Assembly: GCF_900188415.1 (NCBI RefSeq)
Contig: NZ_FZNV01000004.1
Location: 232,763-296,762 of the forward strand
From: Maribacter sedimenticola
Lineage (GTDB): Bacteria; Bacteroidota; Bacteroidia; Flavobacteriales; Flavobacteriaceae
Direction: 5' to 3'
DNA length: 64,000 nt
A program made the position numbers and the translations under genes. The notes beneath the pieces were generated by a model. That model did not search any database. It saw only the letters and a list, made by a program, of their open reading frames with translations, and was not told the DNA's origin. Positions 17,250-27,143 of the stretch are shown in pieces (the first letter of the stretch is position 1; every line of letters begins with the position of its first letter).

Positions 17250-18878
17250 ATGGATTTAAAATTCAATCAGAACGAAGATAAGAATAAGTTGTTATTATCA
17301 GACTTACGGCGCAAACTGGCAGAAGTCCAATTAGGAGGAGGAAAGGCAAAAATTGCCAAGCAGCACGACCAAGGCAAAATGACGGCCAGAGAGCGCATAG
17401 ACTATCTTTTGGATCCAAAATCTGAACGAATTGAAATTGGCGCCTTTGTAGGAGAAGGTATGTATAAAGAACATGGTGGCTGCCCTTCTGGCGGTGTTGT
17501 CATAAAAATTGGATATGTAAAAGGAAAGCAATGTATCGTAGTAGCCAATGATGCGACTGTAAAAGCAGGCGCATGGTTCCCTATTACCGCAAAAAAAAAT
17601 CTACGTGCCCAAGAAATTGCCATTGAAAATAGATTACCGATCATTTACTTGGTAGATAGCGCCGGGGTATACCTACCCATGCAAGACGAAATTTTTCCCG
17701 ACAAGGAACATTTTGGAAGAATATTCAGGAACAATGCTATAATGAGCAGTATGGGTATTACCCAAATATCTGCCGTAATGGGAAGTTGTGTTGCAGGTGG
17801 TGCGTACTTGCCTATAATGAGTGATGAGGCATTGATCGTCGATAAAACGGCAAGTATATTTTTGGCAGGTAGTTACCTGGTAAAAGCGGCCATAGGTGAA
17901 AGTATTGATAATGAAACCTTGGGCGGCGCTACTACCCATTGTGAAATTAGTGGTGTTACCGATTATAAAGCTAAAGATGATGCAGCAGCATTGGACACTA
18001 TTAAAAATATTATGGATAAAATCGGTGATTTTCCTCGAGCTGGTTTTAACCGAAAAAAAAGCATGAAACCCCAAGAGAATCCAGAGGATATATACGGCAT
18101 ATTGCCCGGTTCAAGAGCGGAGCAATATGATATGATGGAAATCATTAAACGCTTGGTGGACAATTCTGAATTTGAAGAATACAAAGCCGGATACGGACAA
18201 ACCATATTGACCGGATATGCCCGTATAGATGGCTGGGCGGTAGGTATCGTTGCCAATCAAAGAAAAGTGGTCAAGACCAAAAAAGGGGAAATGCAGTTTG
18301 GCGGAGTCATTTATTCCGACTCTGCAGATAAAGCGACACGATTTATTGCCAATTGCAATCAAAAGAAAATTCCGCTGGTGTTTTTACAGGATGTTACCGG
18401 TTTTATGGTAGGTAGTAAAAGTGAACATGGCGGAATCATTAAAGATGGTGCCAAAATGGTAAATGCGGTTAGTAACTCCGTCGTGCCAAAATTCACTATC
18501 GTAATAGGAAATAGCTACGGCGCAGGAAATTATGCCATGTGCGGTAAAGCTTATGACCCTAGGTTGATTGTTGCCTGGCCAAGCGCAGAATTAGCTGTAA
18601 TGAGCGGAAACTCTGCTGCAAAAGTTTTATTACAAATTGAGAAGGCTTCATTGAAAAAGAAAGGTGAAACCATCACTGAGGAAAAAGAAACGGAGCTTTA
18701 CGATAAGATAAAGAAAAGATATGACAATCAAGTTTCTCCATACTACGCGGCATCGAGATTATGGACCGATGCTATTATAGACCCCAAAGACACCCGTAAA
18801 TGGATATCAATGGGTATCGAAGCTGCAGACCATGCACCAATCGAGAAGCCTTTTAATATGGGGGTTTTGCAGGTTTAA
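17250..18878 (+). CDS. Acyl-CoA carboxylase carboxyltransferase (beta) subunit
   Basis: 542 residues with the two crotonase-like halves of a biotin-dependent carboxyltransferase. Motifs include the N-terminal TARERIDYLLD, GGCPSGGVV (about 76-84), GSCVAGGAYLP (about 176-186) in the acyl-CoA half and GNSYGAGNYAMCG in the biotin half. Length and motifs fit methylcrotonyl-CoA carboxylase beta (leucine breakdown) slightly better than propionyl-CoA carboxylase, which I cannot settle. No alpha/biotin subunit is adjacent, so the partner must be encoded elsewhere. A TATCTTTA box at about 17218-17225 with a TTG about 23 bp upstream is a likely promoter. Confidence 0.92.
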   Translation: MDLKFNQNEDKNKLLLSDLRRKLAEVQLGGGKAKIAKQHDQGKMTARERIDYLLDPKSERIEIGAFVGEGMYKEHGGCPSGGVVIKIGYVKGKQCIVVANDATVKAGAWFPITAKKNLRAQEIAIENRLPIIYLVDSAGVYLPMQDEIFPDKEHFGRIFRNNAIMSSMGITQISAVMGSCVAGGAYLPIMSDEALIVDKTASIFLAGSYLVKAAIGESIDNETLGGATTHCEISGVTDYKAKDDAAALDTIKNIMDKIGDFPRAGFNRKKSMKPQENPEDIYGILPGSRAEQYDMMEIIKRLVDNSEFEEYKAGYGQTILTGYARIDGWAVGIVANQRKVVKTKKGEMQFGGVIYSDSADKATRFIANCNQKKIPLVFLQDVTGFMVGSKSEHGGIIKDGAKMVNAVSNSVVPKFTIVIGNSYGAGNYAMCGKAYDPRLIVAWPSAELAVMSGNSAAKVLLQIEKASLKKKGETITEEKETELYDKIKKRYDNQVSPYYAASRLWTDAIIDPKDTRKWISMGIEAADHAPIEKPFNMGVLQV

Positions 18879-18904
18879 ATTGATTAGATATAATTTTTTG
18901 ATGA

Positions 18905-18932
18905 TTGGGAAATAATGGATATTATTTCCCAA
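18905..18932. terminator. Hairpin between convergent genes, overlapping a stop codon
   Basis: TTGGGAAATAAT, loop GGAT, ATTATTTCCCAA: a perfect 12-bp stem. It lies just after the carboxylase gene and includes the stop codon of the minus-strand gene (18922-18924). There is no clean U tract on either side, so termination strength is uncertain. Confidence 0.55.
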
Positions 18933-20643
18933 ACTTATTTCTGGCCACAATGGAAAGGAGAGCCCTATTGATATTTTTTTCGGACATTTCAGTGATCTGT
19001 ATGGTTTCTTTTTGCGAAGGTCTCCCATAATCATAATACACCGTGGTTTTAAGATAGGTAGGGTCAAAACCTTTATTTCCAAGATATTTTAAATTCACTT
19101 TCCAGACACCTTCTTGTGTTTCATCAATTAAAAATTGCTTACAAGAGTAGCCCTTGATCTTTTCATCATAAATGCGTTCAGATTCATTTTCCAAACTATG
19201 GCTCCACGTAAAATAACGCGCTTGTGGATTTACAAATTGCAAGTCAAATTCCGCCTCACTGTTATTCCACTCAAAAAGTATACGTATACCGCCAATATCC
19301 CCATCTATCCTTTCTTCACTGGATATGGATAATTGGTCTGCATGTAAAGCCATAAGATTCGTAGTTTCGGTATCCATAACGGCATCTATACCGTCTTCTA
19401 TAGGAGCTATAGTATCCAATTTTCTAAAACTTTTGTATCTGGCATAAATACCCAAACCTTTTTGGTATTGTTTATTTACTACGTACATATTGGCAAGATC
19501 TCTATAGGATTGTGTATATCTTGGTCTTAACACAAAGATCTTTTTATACAATGATAATGCCTCACCAACCCTATTTTGATTTTCATATAAGTACGCAAGC
19601 CCTTTTAATACATTAGGATTATCCTCAAATTTTTGCAAAAGTTTGGTTTCAATTTGGCCTATAAAATCATTAGTAGATTTCTCATTAAAATGTTTTAAGG
19701 CAGTCAAGTAAAAGTATGGTGAACTGCCATATATTTTTTCTTGTTCCAGAAAGACCTCCGTAAGTTTATTATTATTAATCGCTTCATCCATTTTGGTAAT
19801 ATAGATAGGATTAGATCGCTTTAACGTACTGGTTGCCATGGACTCATTGTACTTATTGTTCCGTAACTTGGCCTGATCATAAGGTTTATCCGAACCTTCT
19901 TCCCGTTTTAAGAACTTTCCTTTTGTATTGATAATGATTACCCCGCCACTGGCAATATTCCCATATTTAATTGAACCTTTTAAACCTGGGATTATCGCAA
20001 TTCTATCTATACTGCTTAGATCTAAAAAATCTGGAGTCTCCGTAAATATTACCCCATCTATCTCAAATATTGGGGGGCGTGGGTTTTCCAAGGAACCTCC
20101 GCCCCTTAATAGCACGGTATTTCCATCTCCACGTCTTAAACCTGGCAGTACACCAATTAAGGCATCGGCGAGGTAAATAGCACTACTATTAATACTGGCA
20201 CCATCGACAAAATTCATTTCATACCCTGCATTTTCCGCATCTATAAAACCATATGCAGTACGTATGATACTTTTTTTGGTAGCGTATTCAATAGCCATGG
20301 ATTCTTGACCTTTTAATTTTTTCTGCTCTACGGTTACCTCATCCAATTCCTGAACAACGGGTAACAGCTCTATATTCAATATCTTGGTCACATCCTCCAC
20401 AATAATCTCTACCGTTTTCATACCCATATAACTAAAGACCAAAATATCCCAGGGACTAGCAATAATTGCATATTTACCATTACTGTCTGTTTGTATACCT
20501 GAAGATGATCCTTTTAGAGAAATATTGGCATTAGGTAAAGGAGCGCCATAAGATGTTACAACACCCTTAATTTCTGTTTCACGGGTTTGTGACCATACGG
20601 TTAAAGAACTAAAAACAATTAAAAGGCCTAAAAAAGATTTCAT
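18922..20643 (-). CDS. Barrel-less plug-domain protein with TPR-like region
   Basis: About 573 residues from ATG 20643 (MKSFLGLLIVF, signal peptide ending SLTVWSQ); the frame is open to 20688 but the upstream start gives a worse signal. Order: carboxypeptidase-regulatory-like domain (about 22-100, IKGVVTSYGAPLPNANISL); plug domain (about 110-255) with DALIGVLPGLRRGDG, FEIDGVIF and GGVIIINTKGK; a TPR-like helical stretch (about 320-420); then a C-terminal beta domain with FEWNNSEAEFDLQFVNP. A TonB receptor barrel would need 400 or more further residues and is absent. The C-terminal domain is shared with the protein at 21302-23503. Likely periplasmic or surface; function unknown. Confidence 0.85.
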   Translation of the reverse strand: MKSFLGLLIVFSSLTVWSQTRETEIKGVVTSYGAPLPNANISLKGSSSGIQTDSNGKYAIIASPWDILVFSYMGMKTVEIIVEDVTKILNIELLPVVQELDEVTVEQKKLKGQESMAIEYATKKSIIRTAYGFIDAENAGYEMNFVDGASINSSAIYLADALIGVLPGLRRGDGNTVLLRGGGSLENPRPPIFEIDGVIFTETPDFLDLSSIDRIAIIPGLKGSIKYGNIASGGVIIINTKGKFLKREEGSDKPYDQAKLRNNKYNESMATSTLKRSNPIYITKMDEAINNNKLTEVFLEQEKIYGSSPYFYLTALKHFNEKSTNDFIGQIETKLLQKFEDNPNVLKGLAYLYENQNRVGEALSLYKKIFVLRPRYTQSYRDLANMYVVNKQYQKGLGIYARYKSFRKLDTIAPIEDGIDAVMDTETTNLMALHADQLSISSEERIDGDIGGIRILFEWNNSEAEFDLQFVNPQARYFTWSHSLENESERIYDEKIKGYSCKQFLIDETQEGVWKVNLKYLGNKGFDPTYLKTTVYYDYGRPSQKETIQITEMSEKNINRALLSIVARNKFGK

Positions 20644-20789
20644 AAATAGTGTTTGCCATAAATATATTACAAAATAATGCGATTTCACATCTAAATTTAT
20701 GAAAACTTAAATCGATAATGCCTTAAGAATTAAGTCTATATATTATTGATGTTTGACGTACTGAATTAACTTTTTTTTAGATGCCTCTT

Positions 20790-21260
20790 CAATAAAAAGT
20801 TAATACAGCCGCACTACAAGGTAATAATAAGTATCTATCACAGAGCCGTACAAGGAACCGAAATTATGAACGTATATTTCATATACACCATATACCTCTT
20901 CAGCATTAATACTAGCGTAAAGCTCCTTTAGATAGCGTAGGCCCTTTTTCTAACATCCCTTTTATCAATGGCATTGTTTAGGTAAATATTATCGCGTAAT
21001 CCAGTCCTTTCGTAAGGTTCATTTATCCCGGGTTGGACGGCCGCATTTTGGAAACCCTCAATATTAATAATTAAAATTGCATCAGTTTCATAACCCCCTT
21101 TTTGGCCCCCAATCGTTCCTTAAATCATAACTATTCGTTCAATTCTGTTAATATCGAGCCACATAGGTAATACGCCTTCAAAATAATCTTCAACGCTATT
21201 TAAATTAAATAGTTCCTTATAGCCCCTCCCATAGGTTATAAATAAATTATTGAATTAACT
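20790..21260 (-). pseudogene. Decayed plug-domain gene remnant
   Basis: The roughly 660 bp between the two plug-domain genes has no intact ORF, but minus-strand translation gives protein-like pieces broken by stops and a frameshift: ITYGRGYKELFNLNSVED, then DINRIERIVMI, a stop at 21120-21122, then GGYETDAILIINIEG, and after a shift near 20950 KELYASINAEEVYGVYEIYV. The middle pieces align by eye with the plug end of the neighbours (DRIAIIPG...GGVIIINTKG and IEKVSVLKG...NGVILITTK). I read this as a dead paralogue of the flanking genes. Boundaries are approximate. Confidence 0.5.
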
Positions 21261-21301
21261 TTCCTGAAAGTGGAAACTAATATTGAAATAGGAAAAACAA
21301 A

Positions 21302-23503
21302 TTAGTCCACATTTATATTTAAAAGATTCTTCTTTTCATTATAATTAGTGAAATAAACAAAAACTTGTTCTTTTTTTTGTTCCGGATATCCATAATCTCT
21401 ATATATCGTTGCTTTCAAAACCAAAGGAAGTCCTTTATTTGATTTTAAATCTTGCAATGATACTGCATTGACGATCCATTTTCCATTAGCTTCATCGCCA
21501 TTAAATTCAAACTCTTCTAACCTAAATTCATTATTAATTTCATTTATTAATCTATCCTTGTTTTCTTCATTGGTATGTTTCCAATTATAATAGCGATTTT
21601 TAGGATTTACAAATTGTAGTTCAAATTCTGCTCCAGGGAAATTCCATTCAAAAACCATACGTACTTTGTACTTTAAACTATTTAAATGCTTAGAATCTAT
21701 ACTCAATCCGACCAAATCAGATTTATTTGTAAAAACTAAATTTTTTATTTCTCTATTTAGGGTTTTTGATATTCCATTTGAATAGATACTAGAATTACCA
21801 TTAAGCATGACATCTAATTTTTTATATGTAAGTTTTGGTTTTCCTTGCTCCTTAAATACTAAAGCTTGGCTCAAATGAGCATTTACATCTTTAGGAACAA
21901 TATTTATAATTTCATCATTTAATATAGCTGCCAAATCATAATAATCTATACTTGTAAAGGCGAGTGACAAAAGTTTTAAAACTTCAACATTCTCTGGGTT
22001 GTTTTCCCATAAATTAGAAAGTATTACCAAAGCTAAGTTTACATCCTTTTCCTTGAAAAAAGAAAAAGCATCCAAATAAAGCATATTGTTTGCTGAATCA
22101 GCATTTTTTAAAGTTTTATAAGCATCGTAAGCATCTGAAAGAGATTTAGAAGCTCTAAATGCCTTAGTATATGAAGACTCTTGGTCTATAAATTCACTAT
22201 TTATATCATAAACGTTATTTTTTAGTAGTGCCTTATCTTCTGTTATCATTTTAGAAGAGCTTGAAGTATTTCCAGTTTTTGTAGTTATCAAAATAACTCC
22301 ATTTGCACCAGCACTACCCCAAATATTAGTAGCTGCCAAGCCTTTTAAAACCGATACTTTCTCTATGTTTCCAGGGTCAATAAAATTGACATTTATTACA
22401 TCATTGACAGAGCTTCGGTTTATCGGAATTCCATCAACAACAATCATGGCATTACTATCCATATTTATTGAATGCCTACCTCTTATCTCTGTCTGAGCCA
22501 ATCCGCCTTCAACACCCGAAGAGTTTTGGGTGGCAACGTTAACACCTGAAATTTTATTCCTTACTACATCACCAGCAGAAGTTTCAACAGCGGCAATTTC
22601 ATCTGACTCTATTGTTTCTATTTTATATCCTATCCCGTCCTTATTATAAGTATTATAACCATTACTTACATATTCTATTGATTCTTTTTCTTCCACAACA
22701 GTTACCTCATCTAACGCAATAAGACTTGACTCCAAAAGTATTTTAGTGTACTTTATAAATTCTACAGGGACAATTTTTAAAATCTTCCCACTAGAATTGG
22801 TAACAACAAGAGAATCTCCAACTTGTGCATTTATATTAAAACTACCATCAGCAGCTGTAATAACACTTTGCAAACTACCTTTTAAACCAACGCTTAAATT
22901 AGGAGAAGGTTTGGTATCGATATAAACGATACCCTTAAGATTATTTTTAGAATCTTTACTTTTGAATGAAGATTCTTTAGAAATACCTTTAGCATCAGAA
23001 GAATTTGCAAAATTGACAAAACTGCTATTATTCCTTAATGCTGTTCGTTGTAAATTTTTTAAATTATGATATATATTAGAATTTATTAGAATACTATTAT
23101 CTGGCAAAAAGAGGAAATCTTTTTTAAATAATCTATTTCCATCAGTAAAAACCAAAACCTCCTTATCATCATTTATCTTATCATTTAAATTTGAAAAAAT
23201 ACTTGCTCCATCATATGTTATACTAGAAAGCACATCTTTTAATTGCCCCCAATTTCCATTACTTACTTGAAGATGTTGTTCTTGAATATCAATTCCAAAC
23301 AAAAGTAGTTTTACCTTCATGTTAGGATTATTTGTAAAATACTCATCTAAATATTCAAAATCCAATTGTAAATTTCGCGTTATCATTGAAGATGATTGAT
23401 CCCAGCAAATGGTAACCTCTTTAAAGGAATTTTGTGTATAACTTATTTGAATACACAAGAAAAACGTAAAGAATAGTTTATAGTACTTTAAATTCTTTTT
23501 CAT
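21302..23503 (-). CDS. Secreted vWA-like / plug-domain chimera without beta-barrel
   Basis: 733 residues. Signal peptide to about residue 24 (ISYTQ). A vWA-like domain follows with MIDAS-type residues in CWDQSSSM (Asp35, Ser37, Ser39), a Thr in SITYDGASIF and FTDGNR. Next come a carboxypeptidase-regulatory-like domain (about 190-260), a plug domain (about 290-420; IRGRHSINMDSNAMIVVDG, then NGVILITTKTG), a helical region and a C-terminal beta domain with FEWNFPGAEFELQFVNP shared with the protein at 18922-20643. No barrel. It looks more AT-rich than its neighbours (one sampled line is 23% GC). Secreted; function unknown. Confidence 0.85.
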   Translation of the reverse strand: MKKNLKYYKLFFTFFLCIQISYTQNSFKEVTICWDQSSSMITRNLQLDFEYLDEYFTNNPNMKVKLLLFGIDIQEQHLQVSNGNWGQLKDVLSSITYDGASIFSNLNDKINDDKEVLVFTDGNRLFKKDFLFLPDNSILINSNIYHNLKNLQRTALRNNSSFVNFANSSDAKGISKESSFKSKDSKNNLKGIVYIDTKPSPNLSVGLKGSLQSVITAADGSFNINAQVGDSLVVTNSSGKILKIVPVEFIKYTKILLESSLIALDEVTVVEEKESIEYVSNGYNTYNKDGIGYKIETIESDEIAAVETSAGDVVRNKISGVNVATQNSSGVEGGLAQTEIRGRHSINMDSNAMIVVDGIPINRSSVNDVINVNFIDPGNIEKVSVLKGLAATNIWGSAGANGVILITTKTGNTSSSSKMITEDKALLKNNVYDINSEFIDQESSYTKAFRASKSLSDAYDAYKTLKNADSANNMLYLDAFSFFKEKDVNLALVILSNLWENNPENVEVLKLLSLAFTSIDYYDLAAILNDEIINIVPKDVNAHLSQALVFKEQGKPKLTYKKLDVMLNGNSSIYSNGISKTLNREIKNLVFTNKSDLVGLSIDSKHLNSLKYKVRMVFEWNFPGAEFELQFVNPKNRYYNWKHTNEENKDRLINEINNEFRLEEFEFNGDEANGKWIVNAVSLQDLKSNKGLPLVLKATIYRDYGYPEQKKEQVFVYFTNYNEKKNLLNINVD

Positions 23504-23616
23504 AATAAAAACTTTACAATATCATCATAAAATATTGAACAACAGACTATTACGGTAAATCTATTTTAAAAATAAAGAACATTTACACTGAGGAAAATAA
23601 TCTAACCTGCATAATA

Positions 23617-24963
23617 CTAATTACCCTGATGCCCTTTTACCCTTGGAATCAACAAAAGTTCTGTTTGTCTACCATTTACATATCTAAAGCCTTCCTCACC
23701 ATAATAACCGGCTTCTTCAAGCATAATGCGGATATCCCTGTTCCATTCAGGAATGTTGACCGTAGTATTTAATTCAATAGCATATACGGTATTTGGATTC
23801 AACGGATAATTCTCTCCATCATCTTTCATGACTCCACCTTGAGCATCCCACATACCTATTGTAGTACCGGCGGAATGTCCGTACATCCCCAAAGGATGGG
23901 TGTATATAGAAGGCTTAAGACCGGCATCCTTGGCCTGTTTTAAGGACATTGCCAAAATTTCATTCCCCGTTCTACCGTTTACCATATTGGTAGTCAAGAA
24001 GTCTTGTACTCTATTTCCATCGTTTAGTCCGTTGATCAAGAAATCCGGAGCTGTTAGTTCTTCGGGTTTTAAAACATAGGCCAATTCTTGGCAGTCCGTA
24101 TTCAGCCTTAGATAGGTAATGCCAAAATCACAATGTACCAAGTCTCCCGGTAAAATAACCATGTCCTCTGGTCTACCGGAAAACGAATATAAGTGACTTA
24201 CCAGTTGCTCTTTACTACGTTGCACATCTACCGTTGGGTGAAACCATGTTTCCAATCCAAGATCAGTTACTTTTTGACGCATCCACCATTCCACATCAGA
24301 AGTTGTGGTAATACCTGGAGTAATAACTTTTTCAGAAAAAGCTTCTGCAATAATATCGTGTGTAATATCTACCAATTGATCATAAATGACCATTTCACGT
24401 TCTGATCTTGTCTCGATCCAACGTACGGCAAGTTGCTCTGCAGATGTGACTTTTGATGTGAACTTTTTAGGCAGATTCGCCATAAATTCATCATAATCGG
24501 TTTTATCCAATCCGTCTGCAATATTATGGTCCTTGGAAAAATTGAGTCCAATTTTCTTTGGATTTCTTTCTGATATCAATTGCATTAATCTTTTCCATTG
24601 ATCGGGCTCTTTCTCCTTATCCCAAGCAGAGACAATATTCTTACCCACATTATAACGAGCAACAGCAAGTTTTTCAATTGTATTTTTGGCCTTGTCCCTA
24701 TAAAACAACAGAATTGTTCTTCTACGGGCATTAAGCCATGTAGCGGGCAGCATTGTTTTCAGCACCGGATCTTCATTATACTCCCTAGATATGACTACCC
24801 ACATATCTATATTGGCGGCATCCATTAGTTGCGGCAATAGATTATTAAAACGATCGTCTAGAATTTCATCTATAACAATGGCTCTTTCTTTTTCGCTGAG
24901 GATTTGTTGGGCGTTGATTTTAGCAATAAAAAAAATGCAAAGAAAAAGGAATAGGTTTTTCAT
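23617..24963 (-). CDS. Secreted M24-family metallopeptidase (Xaa-Pro aminopeptidase-like)
   Basis: 448 residues with a signal peptide (KINAQ, about residue 19). An N-terminal creatinase-like domain (about 25-190) precedes the pita-bread catalytic domain. Metal ligands expected for M24 can be placed: Asp in VHCDFGI, Asp in LNTDCQ, His in YGHSAGTTIG, Glu in AIELNTTV and Glu in MLEEAGYY. Family members cleave N-terminal residues before proline; this one would act in the periplasm or outside. The usual cytoplasmic aminopeptidase P lacks a signal peptide. It interrupts the group of plug/vWA proteins on the same strand. Confidence 0.88.
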   Translation of the reverse strand: MKNLFLFLCIFFIAKINAQQILSEKERAIVIDEILDDRFNNLLPQLMDAANIDMWVVISREYNEDPVLKTMLPATWLNARRRTILLFYRDKAKNTIEKLAVARYNVGKNIVSAWDKEKEPDQWKRLMQLISERNPKKIGLNFSKDHNIADGLDKTDYDEFMANLPKKFTSKVTSAEQLAVRWIETRSEREMVIYDQLVDITHDIIAEAFSEKVITPGITTTSDVEWWMRQKVTDLGLETWFHPTVDVQRSKEQLVSHLYSFSGRPEDMVILPGDLVHCDFGITYLRLNTDCQELAYVLKPEELTAPDFLINGLNDGNRVQDFLTTNMVNGRTGNEILAMSLKQAKDAGLKPSIYTHPLGMYGHSAGTTIGMWDAQGGVMKDDGENYPLNPNTVYAIELNTTVNIPEWNRDIRIMLEEAGYYGEEGFRYVNGRQTELLLIPRVKGHQGN

Positions 24964-25061
24964 GTTCGTTATTTAGTTTGGTCTTTAAAATACGAAATAA
25001 CATACTTTCAATATTACCTATTCCTTAAAATCCGTTAAATATTATAGATTGAATAAAATCA

Positions 25062-27050
25062 TTAATTATCCATTACCAATCTTTCATTATAACTTTTAAC
25101 CAACCTGACAAATTCAGCCCTATAACCATTTTCATCTTTACCCCTGCCCTGCTCAGCTAATTGAACAATAGTGTTAACTGAGGTATTGTTAGTAAATGCC
25201 GATTGCCTTAATTGTTGCCCGAATAATGCTACAGCAGCGGCAAATTGAAAGTCTTTGGACATTTCTTTAATAATAGCATTCTGTACATGAACCAATTCAA
25301 TACTTTTATTTCCATCAGGTTTCTTATACCTGAATTTTACCGTAAACAACTCGTCAGAAAACGTATTATTATTTATAGGATCAACATATTTTAATTTAAT
25401 ATCATCTTTTGTATAATTTGAGGAACCACCTACTTCCACAATCTCATATAGTGCAGTTACCTTATGCCCGCTACCCATTTCACCGGCGTCCTTGGCATCA
25501 TTGGTAAAATCCTCATCTGCCAACAATCTGTTTTCATATCCAATTAATCTATAGGACTTTACTTTGGCTGGATTGAACTCTACTTGTAATTTTACATCTT
25601 TTGCAATGGTAAATAAAGTACCCCCAAATTCCTTACCAAATAATTTTTGAGCCTCTTGCATAGTATCGATATAGCCATGGTTGCCATTACCTTTATCCGC
25701 TAAAGTTTCCAGTTTAGAATCTTTGTAGTTCCCCATACCAAAACCTAGTACAGAAAGATAAACTCCAGACGCTCTTTTGCCTGTAATAAGTTTTTCCATT
25801 TCCTTATCGTTTGATAGACCTACATTAAAATCACCATCAGTTGCCAATATAACCCTATTGTTACCATGCTTTTTATAGTTTTTCTCCGCTAACTTATATG
25901 CTAATTCTATACCCTCTCCACCAGCTGTAGAACCACCTGCCTCAAGCGTATTTAAAGCGTTTATAATCTTCGCCTTGTCCTTACCGGAAGTAGGCTCAAG
26001 TACCACACCTGCCGCACCTGCATACACCACTATGGACACCTTGTCTTTTTCCCTTAATTGATTTATTAAAAGTTTGAACGCCGATTTCAGTAATGGCAAT
26101 TTGTTTTCACTTGACATGGAACCGGAAACATCAATAAGAAACGTAAGGTTGGATGCAGGTAATTCCTCATTTAGGTATTCTTTTCCTTGTAAACCAATGC
26201 GGACTAGTTTAGTATCTTCATTCCACGGAGTTTGTGCAACCTCGGTATGTACGGAAAAAGGGTGTTGACCTTTTGGTTGCGGATAGTCATAATCAAAGTA
26301 ATTAATCATTTCTTCAATCTTGACCGCATCAATTGGAACCTGTTGCCCCCTATTTATGAATCTTCTAATGTTACTATAAGCGGCTTTATCCACATCAATT
26401 GAAAAAGTAGACAACGGATTGACACCAACATTATGGAACTGATTTTCATAGATGCTGGCATAATTTTCATCGTTCTTAACAGGATAATTTCCTTTTTTTA
26501 TTTCGAAAGGCGGCTGTACAGTATGGTTGTATTGCTTTTCTACAGGAGCTCCTTCAACAAGGTACAAAGGGCTTTTTACTGCACCTCTAACTTTTTTATG
26601 TTGTACAGAACTTATTCCTCTAATATTAACACCGCTTACCTTACCCTGTAAAAGGCTACTGATGTCAGTATTGGAAGATTGTTTATTTATATTGGTAACA
26701 GCACCCGTTATTTGAGATTTTCTTTGAATACCATACCCTGTAACGACAACCTCTTGTAACATTTCATAATCTTCTTCAAGAGACACATTAATGATCAACT
26801 TATCTTTTATTTTAACTTCATGAGTTTTGTAACCAACATATTTATATTCCAATTTGGCCCCTTGCCGCACCGTTAAAACATAATGCCCATCAAAGTCGGT
26901 TTGAGTACTGTTGCTTGTTCCTTTTTCCAGTACATGTGCCCCAGGTAATGGGTTTCCATTATGATCATAAACAAAACCAGATATTTCAACCTGTTGCGAA
27001 AACATCCAAAAGCCACTGAGAAGAAAAAATAAGAAAGTTGCGTTTTTCAT
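25062..27050 (-). CDS. vWA protein (YfbK-like) with N-terminal carboxypeptidase-like domain and vestigial plug
   Basis: 662 residues. Signal peptide to about residue 19 (MFSQQ); carboxypeptidase-regulatory-like domain (about 22-92); a shortened plug-like piece (about 98-170) with QEVVVTGYG, QGKVSGVNIRG and SPLYLVEGAPV; then a YfbK-type module: an N-terminal von Willebrand-associated region (about 210-295), a vWA domain with MIDAS DVSGSMS at about 308-314, and a C-terminal DUF3520-like region ending in VRLVKSYNE. The plug piece has lost about half of a normal plug and has no barrel. Located in the periplasm or at the outer membrane; role unknown, perhaps an adhesion or metal-dependent binding platform. 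Confidence 0.9.
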   Translation of the reverse strand: MKNATFLFFLLSGFWMFSQQVEISGFVYDHNGNPLPGAHVLEKGTSNSTQTDFDGHYVLTVRQGAKLEYKYVGYKTHEVKIKDKLIINVSLEEDYEMLQEVVVTGYGIQRKSQITGAVTNINKQSSNTDISSLLQGKVSGVNIRGISSVQHKKVRGAVKSPLYLVEGAPVEKQYNHTVQPPFEIKKGNYPVKNDENYASIYENQFHNVGVNPLSTFSIDVDKAAYSNIRRFINRGQQVPIDAVKIEEMINYFDYDYPQPKGQHPFSVHTEVAQTPWNEDTKLVRIGLQGKEYLNEELPASNLTFLIDVSGSMSSENKLPLLKSAFKLLINQLREKDKVSIVVYAGAAGVVLEPTSGKDKAKIINALNTLEAGGSTAGGEGIELAYKLAEKNYKKHGNNRVILATDGDFNVGLSNDKEMEKLITGKRASGVYLSVLGFGMGNYKDSKLETLADKGNGNHGYIDTMQEAQKLFGKEFGGTLFTIAKDVKLQVEFNPAKVKSYRLIGYENRLLADEDFTNDAKDAGEMGSGHKVTALYEIVEVGGSSNYTKDDIKLKYVDPINNNTFSDELFTVKFRYKKPDGNKSIELVHVQNAIIKEMSKDFQFAAAVALFGQQLRQSAFTNNTSVNTIVQLAEQGRGKDENGYRAEFVRLVKSYNERLVMDN

Positions 27051-27143
27051 AATAATTGGTTTAAAGTTTGAGTAATAAACCTATTATGAAAAGTGCTTTA
27101 TAAAAATGATAAATGAGTAAACTACTATTTACAGCTAGGGAAG

